Assembly: GCF_040954645.1 (NCBI RefSeq)
Contig: NC_092806.1
Span: 133,702,476 to 133,766,475 of the forward strand
Direction: 5' to 3'
Source: Diabrotica undecimpunctata
Taxonomy: Eukaryota > Arthropoda > Insecta > Coleoptera > Chrysomelidae
DNA: 64,000 bases
The position numbers were made by a program, and so were the translations under genes. Below the pieces are notes generated by a model. The model was not told the origin of the DNA. It ran no database searches and saw nothing but the letters and a program-made list of their open reading frames with translations. Below, in pieces: positions 1-10,250 of this stretch; position 1 is the first letter of the stretch, and each line of letters begins with the position of its first letter.

Positions 1-177
1 GGCCTTGAGAATATAGGTTTAATCGAAAAATATAGAGGAGAAACTAAATTACCTCAATGGGACAGCCCATGCGGTGATATCACTGGCGCTTCGGACGGCA
101 CCAAATTTAAAGGATACACACAACCCAACGATACGCACCTGTTTTTCAGAAAGAGTATGTGCAGAGCTAAGAAATTG
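1..177 (+). CDS. CD36-family scavenger receptor class B, internal exon (5' part of gene lies outside window)
   Basis: Open in frame 1 from the first base and ending at TTG|GTAAGT (donor at 178), 59 codons, phase 0. The peptide has the pattern of the CD36 ectodomain: W-D-S-P-C-G-D-I-x-G-A-S-D-G-T, then D-T-H-L-F-F-R-K-S-M-C-R. CD36-family proteins are two-pass membrane receptors or lipid transporters of the plasma membrane or lysosome. The N-terminal half with the first membrane helix must be upstream of the window. It joins in phase to the exon at 5695. The family call is firm. I cannot tell from sequence alone whether it is closest to emp, debris buster or another insect member. Confidence 0.9.
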
Positions 178-220
178 GTAAGTTTAATTTTTTTCTACTT
201 ATATTTGCATTTGCAAAGTA

Positions 221-262
221 TTTTTTTTCTTTTTTACCTTTCTTTGGATCATAGACATCAAT
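221..262 (+). repeat. Candidate long target-site duplication of the LINE, left copy
   Basis: A pyrimidine-rich run followed by ACCTTTCTTTGGATCATAG and ACATCAAT is repeated with few differences at about 3173-3214. The two copies sit immediately outside the LINE's 3' microsatellite and near its 5' side. About 38 bp is long for a LINE target duplication, so a chance internal repeat is not fully excluded. Confidence 0.5.
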
Positions 263-521
263 GTATGTATGTATGTACAGCGTTAACAGGCCTTTTAGGC
301 CCATTGCTGGATGGATAATTTTCATCGTTTTCTGTTCTTAGCTATCAGCTTCCAATCTCTGATTCCCATCTCTCTGACATCTTCCATCACTACATCTCTC
401 CATTTCTTTCTTGGTCTTCCTCTCCTTTTTTTGCCCTCAGGTACTCTTCAAGCAATATTCTTGACTAGTCTATTACCTTGCATTCTTTCTAGGTGACCGA
501 GCCATTCTAGTCTACGTTTTT

Positions 522-1906
522 TTACCACGTTAGTCTACGTTTTGTTATTGTAGGGTTAGCATACAAATGGTACACTTCTGCATTAGTTCGTCTTCTCCAT
601 TCTCCCTCTACTACTTTTCCACCAAACATTCTGCGAAGTATCTTTCTTTCCCATGCTTTCAATGTATTCTGTATGATTTTGTTCATAGTCCATATCTCGG
701 CAGCGTATAGCATTGTGGGTCTAATTATAGTTTGGTATACTCTAATTTTTGTATTACGAGATATATCTTTGGCCTTAATTACTTTGCTAATGGCTCCAGC
801 ACACCTGTTGCTCTTGGTAAGTCTCAGGTTTATTTCAGTTTCTTCCTTACATGTCTGATCAATAAGAGTACCTAAGTACATATATTTATCTACCTTCTCG
901 ATTTCTACAACTGATCCATCCTGCATTTTCAATTTAAAGGATCCCCTGGTGTTTATTCCTTTTTTGCTCGAGATCTCCATGTACTTCGATTTATTAATAC
1001 TAACTTTCAGTCCCATTTTAGAACTTTCCCGAATCAGTCTTTTTGCTATATTTGATAGTTCTTTTACATTTCTTGCAATGAGAACCACATCATCAGCGTA
1101 TGCTAACCATTGGTGCTCCTTATATAATAGTTCCGGACCTATTTATCCCACTAACCATTACAATTTTTTCTAGAACTATATTAAATAGCAATGTAGACAC
1201 CTTTTTTTACTTCTAATTCTTCTGAGACTGTACCGTTGCATCTCACATCACAAATGGTTTGTCTAATTGTCATTTTTACCAATCTTATTATTTTTTCTGG
1301 CACTTAGAATCCTTTTTGCGTTTCTATTAATTTGTTTCGGTCTATTCTATCGTAGGTGGCTTTGTAATCAATGAAAAGTACTTGTGCTGAAATGTTGTAT
1401 TCATAGCAATTGATCAGGATTTGTTTTAGCATAAAAATTTGATCGGTTGTTGATTTTCCTTTCCGAAATCCTCCCTGGTATTCTCCTAGATTCTTCTCTA
1501 TATATATTTCTAATTGTTTTTTAATTAATATGGCGAGTACTTTATATATTACCTCTAATAAGGATATTTTTCTATAGTTTGCGCATTCAGTTCTATCTCC
1601 CTTTTTGTGTATAGGAATTATAATGGACTTATTACATTCTTGAGGCATTTCTTCGGCATTCCATACTTCTAGTATTAGCTCACCAAATTGGTTTATTAAG
1701 GCCTCTCCTCCATATTTTATGTTCTCTGCCACAATGCCGCTCTCCCCGGGGCTTTTTTGATTTTTTATATCTTTTATTTTTTCTTCAATTTCTTCTCTTG
1801 TATTATTTGGTATTTTTTGTAACTTTGTTTTGTATTTGGATATGGTAACATGGCGCCATGTTACCATATCCACTGGTAACTCTAACATCATAAAATATAA
1901 TACCAA
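522..1906 (-). pseudogene. LINE reverse transcriptase domain, broken
   Basis: The part at 1906-1304 carries RT block signatures: G-E-S-G-I with ENIKYGG, I-I-I-P-I-H-K-K-G-D, C-A-N-Y-R-K-I-S-L-L, Q-G-G-F-R-K-G-K-S-T-T-D-Q, and F-I-D-Y-K-A-T-Y-D-R-I (block A). The part at 1088-522 carries the region after the catalytic loop (GLKVSINKSKYM, YMYLGTLID) and the C-terminal block R-P-T-M-L-Y-A-A-E-I-W-T. About 200 bases between the two parts lack an open frame, and the Y-x-D-D core is not readable there. No function is expected. Confidence 0.75.
1837..1872. repeat. 36-bp perfect palindrome at a nested junction
   Basis: The half-site TGGATATGGTAACATGGC is followed at once by its exact reverse complement, with no spacer. 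It lies where LINE RT coding sequence on the right-hand side gives way to unrelated DNA (about 1872-2100), so it probably marks the edge of a nested insertion or a fold-back repair event. Confidence 0.8.
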
Positions 1907-1990
1907 ATAATGTAAACCAAATTGTAACAGAAAAATTTTAACGGGTTTTTACCCTGATATTTAGTGGCTCAAAACATGTACACCTAGACA

Positions 1991-2022
1991 CTGATGATGG
2001 AACATGGTTTCCGAAAACGTTT
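1991..2022 (+). other. CTGATGATGG...CCGAAAAC hairpin motif (hammerhead-like, imperfect)
   Basis: CTGATGA is followed by a short stem (GGAA/TTCC) and GAAAACG. The order resembles the catalytic core of a type I hammerhead ribozyme (CUGANGA, stem II, GAAA). An extra T sits between CTGATGA and the stem, so self-cleavage is doubtful. Similar modules occur near 9672, 27265, 27580 and 32403. Confidence 0.35.
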
Positions 2023-2639
2023 TGTTTTCATGACAGCCTGTTTGGGTTTTTAATTTATATATACCTTTTATAAAGGATTCTTACTTAAATTTTTTGTGAT
2101 ACATGGTATACAGCCAGCTACAGGAACTTACTTTCCTTGTGGATTTTGTTGTATGTTACTCACAATAGTACTATCTTGTTTGGCATAGGTTTCTTGTATA
2201 TTCTTTTGATAAATCTGCGCTACCTTAAATTTTCGCAGTTTTTCAAAATTAAATTTACGTTGCACTTTCTTTTTCCATTTATGCTTTTTAATTATTGTTT
2301 CTCTTGTATTAATTCTAACCAAAAAATGATCTGAGTCTACGTTAGGCCCGTCTGCACGTTTTTACATTTGTTATTATATTGGCGAACTTCTCTTGTATTA
2401 AGATATAGTCTATTAGTTTCATTTGATTCCGGAATTTCCACGTTTCTTTATATCTATTTTTTCTCCTGAAGTGCGTGCTCGTTATTTTCACAGTCTGTTT
2501 TCAATTGCGAATGTAATCAATCTTTGTCCATTATCATTTGTATTCAAATGTTTACTTTCACCCTCTGTTATGTTTTTATATATATCTTCTCTTCCGACCT
2601 TTGCGTTGGCGTCGCCTATAATAATTTTAATATCTTGTC

Positions 2640-3012
2640 TGGGCATTTTTTCAGACTGACAGACTTCAGAATGACTCTAATTTTTAATAAAATTCATCTT
2701 TAACTTCTTCTTCTTTTTCTTTTGTTGCGGCATGTATATTTATCAGCGATATCATGTTCCCTTTTCCTTTAATTCTAATTGCACACATTCTGTCAGATTT
2801 TACTACGAATCGTTTTACCTGCCCCACGTCTTCATGTACCAGAAAACCCACTCCAAAATTCCTATTATCGCCTCCACTTGTATAAAACGTGTATGGGCTA
2901 ATCTTTTTGATGTTGTTTCCAGTTAAATGTGTTTATATATTTTTTAAGTTCTTCTATTAGGTTAATTAATGCTCCCTCCTCATATACTCCTCGTACATTT
3001 TATGTTGCAATA
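2640..3012 (-). pseudogene. LINE AP-endonuclease domain fragment
   Basis: Minus-strand translation, across several frames, gives N-V-R-G-V-Y-E-E-G-A-L at the start, then S-D-R-M-C-A-I-R-I-K-G-K-G-N and I-N-I-H-A-A-T-K-E-K. These are the N-terminal and central motifs of APE-type endonucleases of RTE-like LINEs. Several stops interrupt it. Confidence 0.6.
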
Positions 3013-3172
3013 TTTAGGTACATATTCTTATTTTGCTATTTATGTTCAAACTCATTTTCCTGTTCATCGCTAGTGTCGTAGTATTTACGATTTCCTGCCT
3101 CATGTGTCTTTCTTTTTCGGTCAGGTCATCGTTGCTAAAGATCTTTTCTCCAGCAAGAAATCTGAGTTTGCT

Positions 3173-3214
3173 TTTTCTTTCTTTTTTACCTTTTTTTTGG
3201 ATCATCGACATCAA
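3173..3214 (+). repeat. Candidate long target-site duplication of the LINE, right copy
   Basis: Direct partner of 221-262: a T-rich tract, ACC, a T run, then GGATCATCGACATCAAT. Two to four differences distinguish the copies, in keeping with an old insertion. Confidence 0.5.
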
Positions 3215-3910
3215 TAGTGATATCAAATGGCTTCTATCAAATTTTAGACTTATGTTATTGCCCGCTATTTAGCCTATGCATAAGTTGCTTTGTATTCTAA
3301 GTGTATACCTCTTTTCTATTATTATAGTCCTTCTCCTCATTCCTTAAGCCCTTGTCAGAGAGTGGTGATACTCGAAATATTGTTAGCTTGCTGTTTCCAT
3401 TGGCTGTGTTCCATGGAGTGCTTTATGTAAGGTTTTTCGTATCAAAGTCGAATCAGAGGGAACGTTTTAATACATTTCGCGAAAGACGGTTTCGATACGC
3501 CTTTCTGTTTGCTATTTAATTTTTTCCTCCGTTTTTTAATTAGGTACTTCTTTGCTAGACAGGTAATTTACGCAATTTCATTGTTTAATTCTAAACGAGC
3601 AATTTCTCTTGCTTTGTAAAAATAATGACAATTAATTATGACATCTTCATACACTACGGCCTACTAAAATAAAACAATAAAAATCTTACCTTTAACATTA
3701 AACCACAATTATCATCAAAATTATTAATTTTAGCTATAGGAAACTCTGATATAGAAAACTCTTAGGTATACTATTTAAAAGACAGTCCATTTTGTTTTAT
3801 TCAAAGTATAAAATTGAAGCTGTTTTATTTAAAATTACTGCCCCATCCAAGTTTAAATAAATGGTGTATCATGTATAAACACCCTGTAATAAAAATTCGA
3901 TTTCGATATA

Positions 3911-5309
3911 CACTGACCGGCAAAAAATGTGGCCACCCTATAAATTTCCGAGAATAAAAATTCATTGGAAGTTTTATGCACTTTTTCATATTGTGTCAGC
4001 ATCTTTCATTTTTAAAACAAAATATGGCCATTACTGCTTGATTTCTTAGCATAATTAGAAGGATACAAAAAAAATAGCATAATATCAAAACGAATTATTA
4101 ACAATATGAAAATTACGAGTGAACTTTAACAACATTGTCTAATATCGGGTATTATGCTTTAAAACATCAATAACCGTTTGCATACGATTTGAAAGGGAAA
4201 GGAACACATTTTAAATAAAAACTTGAGGAATACGTTCACATTTTTTTTCACAAACTTTTGCAAGACTTTCTGACTGGCCTGGTTAACTTCTAAACATACG
4301 ATGAAGTTAATCCCAAAGATGTTCAATGATATTCAGATCAGGGCTGCAGGCTGGCCATTCTAGATTTTTAATTTCTTCTTCCCCCAAGTAACTTGCCACG
4401 ATTCTTGCAGTATGCAGCCGTGCATTATCATGCATAAAGACGAAATTGTCCTCAATAAATGGACCAAATGGAACTACTACTTCTGAAAAAACATCCTTTA
4501 TATACCGGTGAGCATTCAGCGGATCAATGATGAAAATAAGTTCAGTTTGAGCTTCAAATGAGATTCCAACCCAAGTTCAAGCAATGACATCACCACCGCC
4601 AAATTTTCTTCTCTGGGACTTACAAGCTTGGGCATATTGCTTATATTGCTGTATATCCTAGTTTTGATGTTGTCGAGCAAAAATTAATCGATTTCTACAG
4701 TGTCTGGGTTGTAATTCGGGAACAATAGCCGGCATTCTTTCCATTAGTCCTCTTTTATTGAGGCGTCTTCTTACCGTTCTCTTACTTAAATTTACATTTC
4801 AAACCTCCTGCAGACGGTTTCTTGCAGCAATTGCAGTGGAAAGGCGATTTCTTAAAAGTTCCATCACAATAAAACGATCATCTCTTTGCGAGGTAACTCT
4901 TCTACGACCGGAACCAGGTCGACGTGAGTATGTACAGTCTCTATAAAGCATTGAAAAGCTCTCCGTACTGTAGTTATCGAAATACCTAAACTTTCGGATG
5001 CATAAACTTGACTTCTGTCATCTTGTAGCAACGCAATAATTCGAGCAACATCTACTGTAGGTAACACCATATCTTAATTATTTACTTAGTCGAAATCTAC
5101 GTTTAAAAAGCTAAATTACTGTTTAATTAGATGTTTTCAACTTAGAAGATAAGCAGTGACTACAGAAAACAACAGCATAAACATCAAAACTGTAAAAAAC
5201 AAGCATACCTGATCGCAATAAATATTTAAATTGAGACGCAATATGAAAGAGTGCATAAAACTTTCAATGAATTTTTATTTTATAGGGTGGCCAATTTTTT
5301 GCCGTTTAG
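3911..5309 (-). mobile_element. Tc1-type DNA transposon, 1.4 kb, inactive
   Basis: Terminal inverted repeats begin CACTGACCGGCAAAAAATG on the left and, reverse-complemented, CTAAACGGCAAAAAATTGG on the right. The similarity continues through the CCACCCTATAAA block and beyond for about 80 bp. TA dinucleotides at 3909-3910 and 5310-5311 flank it, as expected for Tc1/mariner. It carries one broken transposase on the minus strand. It sits in the CD36 intron between the LINE and the exon at 5695. Confidence 0.9.
4143..5070 (-). pseudogene. Tc1-like transposase, pseudogene
   Basis: The N-terminal helix-turn-helix is visible (A-R-I-I-A-L-L-Q-D-D-R-S-Q, then S-I-T-T-V-R-R-A-F). The DDE core follows: F-M-H-D-N-A-R-L-H-T-A-R holds the second Asp, and W-P-A-C-S-P-D-L-N-I-I-E-H-L-W-D holds the Glu about 34 residues later, the Tc1 spacing. 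At least four in-frame stops and frame changes break the roughly 310-codon gene, including one right after H-L-W-D. The encoded enzyme would cut and paste the element at TA sites; this copy cannot. Confidence 0.85.
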
Positions 5310-5694
5310 TATATTTCCTGAAAGAACTTTACCTACTCTTTGTGTGGAAAGGTTTGCAAAACATTATATTTGTTAATGGATGAGATATTAACTTCGAAGA
5401 TATTGCTTCTATCGTCAAAATTTTTGAAAACATATCAATAACTCAAAAAATAGTTTTGTCCTATGATATCTCATGCAAATTTTGTCTAGAATTTTACTAG
5501 AATGTCTTATTTAAAATTACAAAGTTGTTAACTTTCGGTATTTCTAGAATTAGTAGCATGTCTGTATATTTTCTTTAAGTTCGTCATAAATTGCAATCCT
5601 CATAAACCAATTTTCATAAATATGTATCATGTAAATAGTTTCCGACATATACAGAATAAACATTCAGTATTACATTAGTAATTTTTTGTTTTAG
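5310..5694. other. Intron sequence without recognised feature
   Basis: AT-rich intron DNA between the Tc1 right end and the acceptor of the exon at 5695. I see no coding or repeat structure. Confidence 0.6.
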
Positions 5695-5979
5695 ATAAAA
5701 GTCAATGAAACAGTAACTAACGGTTTAAGAGCTTATGTTTACCACTTAGATCCAGAAGCTGATGATAATGGAAGAGTCCACGAATACAACAAATGTTTCT
5801 GTAAAGATCCAGAAAACTGCAAGCCAAAGGGTCTTTTAGACGTTCGTGGTTGTTATTATGGATTCCCGATAGCTCTAAGTTATCCACACTTCTTGGATGG
5901 AAATGAAAGCTTATCAAATAATGTTATTGGAATGAAACCGGATCCTAAAATACATAAATCATATTTCATTATTCAACCA
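5695..5979 (+). CDS. CD36-family scavenger receptor class B, internal exon
   Basis: Follows a TTTTGTTTTAG acceptor and ends CCA|GTAAGT, 95 codons, phase 0 at both ends. It encodes the cysteine-rich core of the ectodomain: H-E-Y-N-K-C-F-C, then D-P-E-N-C-K-P-K-G-L-L-D-V-R-G-C-Y-Y-G-F-P, then S-Y-P-H-F-L-D-G-N. The pattern C-F-C...G-L-L-D-V...C-x-x-G-x-P...P-H-F is diagnostic for CD36 proteins; these cysteines form the conserved disulfides of the family. N-x-S/T sequons (N-E-T, N-E-S) fit a glycosylated ectodomain. The intron before it is 5.5 kb and holds an RTE-like LINE and a Tc1 element. Confidence 0.93.
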
Positions 5980-6469
5980 GTAAGTTAAATTATATTTCTG
6001 CATTATTTTATGCTTATAGATTAAAATAGTAATAAAATAAAATTCAAAAAATAATATAAATTGTCTAAAACTTGGATTCAAATTGTGATTGATTATTTAT
6101 CTGCTTTTAAGTATAATTATCATTTCGCCTTGAAATCAGATAAGTTCATTTAATGTCAACATTCACCCCATTTGGTAACGAAATATAGGTATACAAAAGA
6201 AATATATAACTAAAATGTATGTTTTCACGTATAAAGTTGTGTAATGATACATGTTTTCCGATTTTATTGGCACTGGTCTGGCATTATTTCCATCTGACGT
6301 TTCTTCGACAATTAAAAAAAATATCAAAGGTAGTACGGAAATGATCGTAACTCTCCCTTGCTAATTCAGTATCGCCTAATATGTAGATAAAACTACAGAA
6401 GGAAATAGTTACAGACACCAATCGGAAAACAACTCCTTATCTCTCTTTCTCTCTCTCTCTATCTCTTGT

Positions 6470-7330
6470 AGTTTCCTCATTAACGAGGATCTTGATTTAC
6501 TCCAAGATTTCTAACAAATTTTTTCCATTGGTCTCTATCTTCAGCTGCTCTAAGAGTTACGCGAAATGATTGGTTTCTTGAATTCTGAATTTGGTCGGAC
6601 CATCTGCTGCGTGACAGTTGTTTTTCTCTTCTCCCCCAAAACGTTTCAGAAATAATTAATCTCTTTAAGTTGTGACCAAAGAACTGTATAATTTACTGCA
6701 GATAGGTTGACCACAACATTTTTTTAATGTAAAATTGGTTAAGAAATAGGAATGAAAACGTTTGTCCGATGAGCTGTCCAAGATATGTGCAGCATTCTTC
6801 TTCAACACCACATCTCAAAGGCAAGAATTTTTTGCAAAAATGTATTACCCAGTCTTTTTTCATGATTTGAGAGATATATTGTCTTTCCAAACTTTACTTA
6901 GGCGACTCCTGGTAGTTGTTGTCATACCAATGTGTTTTCCAACTTCTGTTTCGCAGTTGCTATCGTTAGGTACACTAGATCAGAGTAAGCTTAGGCTATC
7001 TACTATCTAGTAAGTCTGCAAGTTGTTAGTGAGCTGAATAGTATTGAATCTGTCTACCATCAGTATTTTTGTATTGCCTGTATTAATTTTAAGACCAGCT
7101 TCTCTCAATTCTTCGCAGAAAATCCAACATTTCTTGTTAATTTGGTGCTATAAGTATAGTATCATCAGGAAATCTTAAATTAGAGATTTTTTTACTTGTC
7201 ACCGTTAATGCACAAACTCTTCTAAAGCCACCATCACGACATGTTTTCCATAAATATTGCATAAGCCAGGTGATAAAATGCATCCGTGTCTAACACGTCT
7301 CTCTATCTAATCTGAATTTACAATTTCTGA
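6470..7330 (-). mobile_element. Degenerate LINE fragment (RT C-terminal part)
   Basis: The minus strand around 7160-7020 translates to E-E-L-R-E-A-G-L-K-I-N-T-G-N-T-K-I-L, the segment after the YADD loop in non-LTR reverse transcriptases. Just upstream, D-D-T-I-L-I-A-P is nearly readable. Toward 6470 the reading is very broken. Simple (CT)n sequence lies at 6440-6465. The family cannot be fixed from what remains. Confidence 0.6.
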
Positions 7331-8239
7331 TCTAGTCGTAATGTTGCCATATTGGAGTGGTATAGATTTTTAACAAATTTCACCGGGTGTATCGGTGTAG
7401 AGACGAAGCATATTATGATAGGTACTTTTCTCGACTTTTCAATGAGTTGTTTTCGGTTCAGGATTTGCTCACGTTTTTCCATCTGCCTTAAATAAACCAA
7501 AGAAGTTTGGTGAACTAATGTAACTAGAAAGACAAAAAAATATCTCACCTGGAAAAAGAAATGGGATAAGGGCATAATATTATCGTTACGTTTATGTCAA
7601 AATATGGTTAATCGAATATTTCCCCAAATCAGATTATCTTCTTCTTTCTCTGAAGTACCCGATTATCGTGTGTTGGCTATTAAATTGGCTATACTAATAT
7701 TGTTGACTGCAGATCAAATAAAGAGCACTGATAATCTGCTAAGGCATTATCTCAGGTTTCTAAGCCATGCTGTTCGTCTTCGTGCTAGCTCACTGTTTTC
7801 ATCTACCTTGCATTTTGTCATTAAATGGAGTGTTTTATACCTATCTGCTTGATGCAAGTATTGGCAAAAATATTCCAGTTTGAGATTTTTGACTCTTCTG
7901 ATCACTTCCGTAACTCTTCCAATCCATAGCAAAATAACCTCGTTACAAACTCTATCTACTAAATTTATCAGTTAGGAGTTTCCGATACACCCAGACTTCA
8001 AAGGCTTTCAGTTTTCTGAAAAGTGTGTCTGTCGAGGTCGAGCCTTTGATACTTCTTATTAATATATTTTTAAATCTCAAAGTGATATCGTTTCCACATT
8101 TCCAGATTCCACAAGATTTTTCTCATCTTAAAAATGCAGCTCTGGCCTTCTCTACATATATTCTAATTTCAGTTTTTATTTAGATTAAAACCAAAATAAG
8201 TGATACTGTTAGTTTTCTCAAGTTGTTCTCTATAAGTTG
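7331..8239. other. Intron sequence without a firm assignment
   Basis: Short open frames occur on both strands, but none has a recognisable domain. It is probably decayed transposon DNA by its position between LINE pieces. Confidence 0.4.
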
Positions 8240-8510
8240 GTTACAATTCTGGTTATCCATATTTGTCACAGACTGTGGTAATCCTATGAATTATATGTGG
8301 TATTCGTAAATCTTTGCAATTAAGACCGTGTCATACGCGTACCTCAGTTATTAACGCAACTAATAATTTTGATACCACATTGAACATTATACAATGCTTT
8401 ATTAATAATGAAGTCAGAATAGATAACAAATATTAGTGGGGACCAATTACAGCCCTGTCTTCAGTAAAATGCAGTCCATTAGTAAAACGTACACAATATT
8501 TTCACTTAAA
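8240..8510 (-). mobile_element. LINE reverse-transcriptase core remnant
   Basis: Minus-strand frames give a G-C-x-W-S-P-L-I-F-V-I-Y-S-D-F-I-like block and then L-R-Y-A-Y-D-T-V-L-I-A, a damaged R-Y-A-D-D-T-V-L-I-A catalytic motif. Frameshifts separate the pieces. It may be part of the same insertion as 6470-7330, but 7340-8240 between them gives no clear homology. Confidence 0.55.
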
Positions 8511-8633
8511 ATACAAAAACTATGAAGATATTTAAAGAGCTTTAGTTTCTTTATTTTTAAATAAGATTATTTATTTTTCACAAACCTATGTGTACCAGTT
8601 ATTGCTTCTTCTAATACATCTCCTTCTTTTTAG

Positions 8634-8759
8634 GATTCTGGCCTTCCACTTGAGCTGGCAGTAAGATTCCAAATAAACATGCATTTGGGAAATATTAGAA
8701 CTATTGCCAACTGTGAGAGATTTGACAATATGGTGCTTCCCCTTTTGTGGACAGAGAAT
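8634..8759 (+). CDS. CD36-family scavenger receptor class B, internal exon
   Basis: Acceptor TTCTTTTTAG and donor AAT|GTAAGT bound 42 codons in phase 0. The peptide begins D-S-G-L-P-L-E-L-A-V-R-F-Q-I-N and ends M-V-L-P-L-L-W-T-E-N. This matches the CD36 segment before the second transmembrane helix (G-x-P-L-x-x-x-x-R-x-Q-x-N and P-L-x-W). It follows the exon ending at 5979, whose last residues are I-I-Q-P. The flanking introns of 2.65 and 5.8 kb contain only transposon remnants and AT-rich DNA. Confidence 0.92.
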
Positions 8760-9496
8760 GTAAGTAATTTAAATTGTTTTAACTAAAATTTTAGAATTGC
8801 CATTGATGTTAATATTCGTTTTAAATTTAAATAAGACTTAAATTATTTTAAAATTTAACTGCATACAAGTATGCAACCAATGTTGCAACAAGTATAATAA
8901 ATAGTATAGATTTGGAAAAAGTATTTACATAAAAACCTTTAATCACAAAGAAAACACGTAAATAATTCGTTTTTAATCTGTAATGCCCAAAAACTTGTTT
9001 CACTTCGTTTATCAGTATTATAATTTGCTTATTATGTTTGTCTTTCGGTAACGAATACCCCCATTTATAATGTTCAGTATTTAGCCCCGTCTTTTGCAAT
9101 ATAATTGTGTTTCTATAAAAAATTAAATAAATTATTAAATATTGGAAATAATGAAAAAATTGAGGATCATTTGGAGATATGGTTTGAATGTATTGACTGT
9201 GTTAATATATAATATATTATTAAATAAAAATGAGTGTTTTATGCATCAATATATTATATAATTTGCTTATTTTGTCTGTTTGCCTGTGCGTAATGAAAAC
9301 TGCAGCATCGACATTACATCATATCTCCATTGTCATTGGTTCGATTAAAGCGTGTGACGCGTGAAATGAAAGGGGAGGGGATAGCAATTATACTAAGATA
9401 AAAAAAACAAGGCAACTACTAAAAGGGCACTACAGCTTATCTTCGTTATTACTGAACGTATAGCGACATACGAGATATTACACGAAAGTATAAATG

Positions 9497-9529
9497 TATA
9501 TATATATATATACTCGTATATATATACTC

Positions 9530-9582
<53 letters not shown>
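9497..9582. repeat. (TA)n microsatellite with TACTCG interruptions
   Basis: About 85 bases of TA repeat, broken twice by ACTCG units. It lies beside the Penelope-like fragment starting near 9600, as often happens at ends of these elements. Confidence 0.95.
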
Positions 9583-9584
<2 letters not shown>

Positions 9585-9599
9585 TATGTACACATGTAT

Positions 9600-10239
9600 G
9601 TATATAAATTACTAACTTCTCGGGACGAACCGTGTTGAGAATTTAAAACTCGACATTTCGACACCCATTTTGGAGTCATTATCAAGAGGGATACAGTTCC
9701 GTTCGAGTTCAGGGTCTCAATCTGCCTACTCCCCTCACTCGTGACGTACCAGTATCGCGTTCTGTAGAAATACAAGAATTGTCAAACGGCACTGAGCTCT
9801 CAATATGTCTACTCCTCAATGTCTAGTGATGACCGCTTGTATCCCGTGTAGCTACTTTTATACTCTCAATATGAGCGGGCTAGGTTAGGGCGGAGGTTGC
9901 TGAAGCAGCGGTTGCCATTTTGTTGGCAGAATTGAGTTGGGCGGGGTGACGATGTATTGAGATGACAGTTTGTATGAGTGGGTTTCGGGTACACAGAATA
10001 GAAAAAACTGTGAGATAAGTTTTTCTGAATAAGAACATCAAGTAATGGCAAAGATGCTTCAGACTTAACTTTCATCGTGAATTTAATACTGGGATGTATT
10101 CCATTCAGGTGGGAGAGGAAGAGAACTAATGTGTTTTTACCACGAGACCAAATTACAAAGGTGTTATCAACGTACCGTAACCAGATGGTGGATTTAAGGT
10201 TTAATATAGACAGGGCTGTTGTTTCGAAATATTCCATGT
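9600..10239 (-). mobile_element. Penelope-like element fragment (terminal region and RT tail)
   Basis: Minus-strand coding at 10239-9866 contains A-N-I-Y-M-E-Y-F-E, then W-L-R-Y-V-D-N-T-F-V-I-W, H-L-N-G-I-H-P-S-I-K-F-T-M and L-P-L-L-D-V-L. This is the order of RT motifs in Penelope-like elements, where the catalytic box is normally Y-V-D-D; here the second Asp is Asn. The non-coding part at 9600-9865 contains a hairpin module near 9672. The RT continues beyond a LINE insertion, at 10830. Confidence 0.8.
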
Positions 10240-10250
10240 AGATATTAGCT
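10240..10250 (+). repeat. LINE target-site duplication, left copy
   Basis: AGATATTAGCT is repeated exactly at 10819-10829. The pair brackets the LINE at 10251-10818 within the Penelope-like fragment. Confidence 0.9.

Larger units (their letters stand above)
261..3175 (-). mobile_element. RTE-like non-LTR retrotransposon (LINE), degenerate, in CD36 intron
   Basis: Read on the minus strand, AP-endonuclease sequence (about 3012-2640) comes first, then linker (about 2330-2130), then reverse transcriptase (1906-1304 and 1088-522). The 3' end is a (CATA)n microsatellite at 261-277, typical of RTE-type elements that end in simple repeats. Flanking sequences at about 221-262 and 3173-3214 are near-identical in direct orientation and look like an unusually long target-site duplication. 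The element carries stops and frameshifts and a nested insertion around 1838-2100, so it is dead. Confidence 0.75.

Noticed and set aside
6762..7010. Plus-strand 82-codon frame as a novel gene
   Set aside because: It is antisense to decayed LINE RT sequence and lies in a CD36 intron with no splice support.
9393..9775. Protein-coding frames of repeated Tyr-Ile across the TA microsatellite
   Set aside because: They are an artefact of the (TA)n tract; the same is true at 54588-54803.
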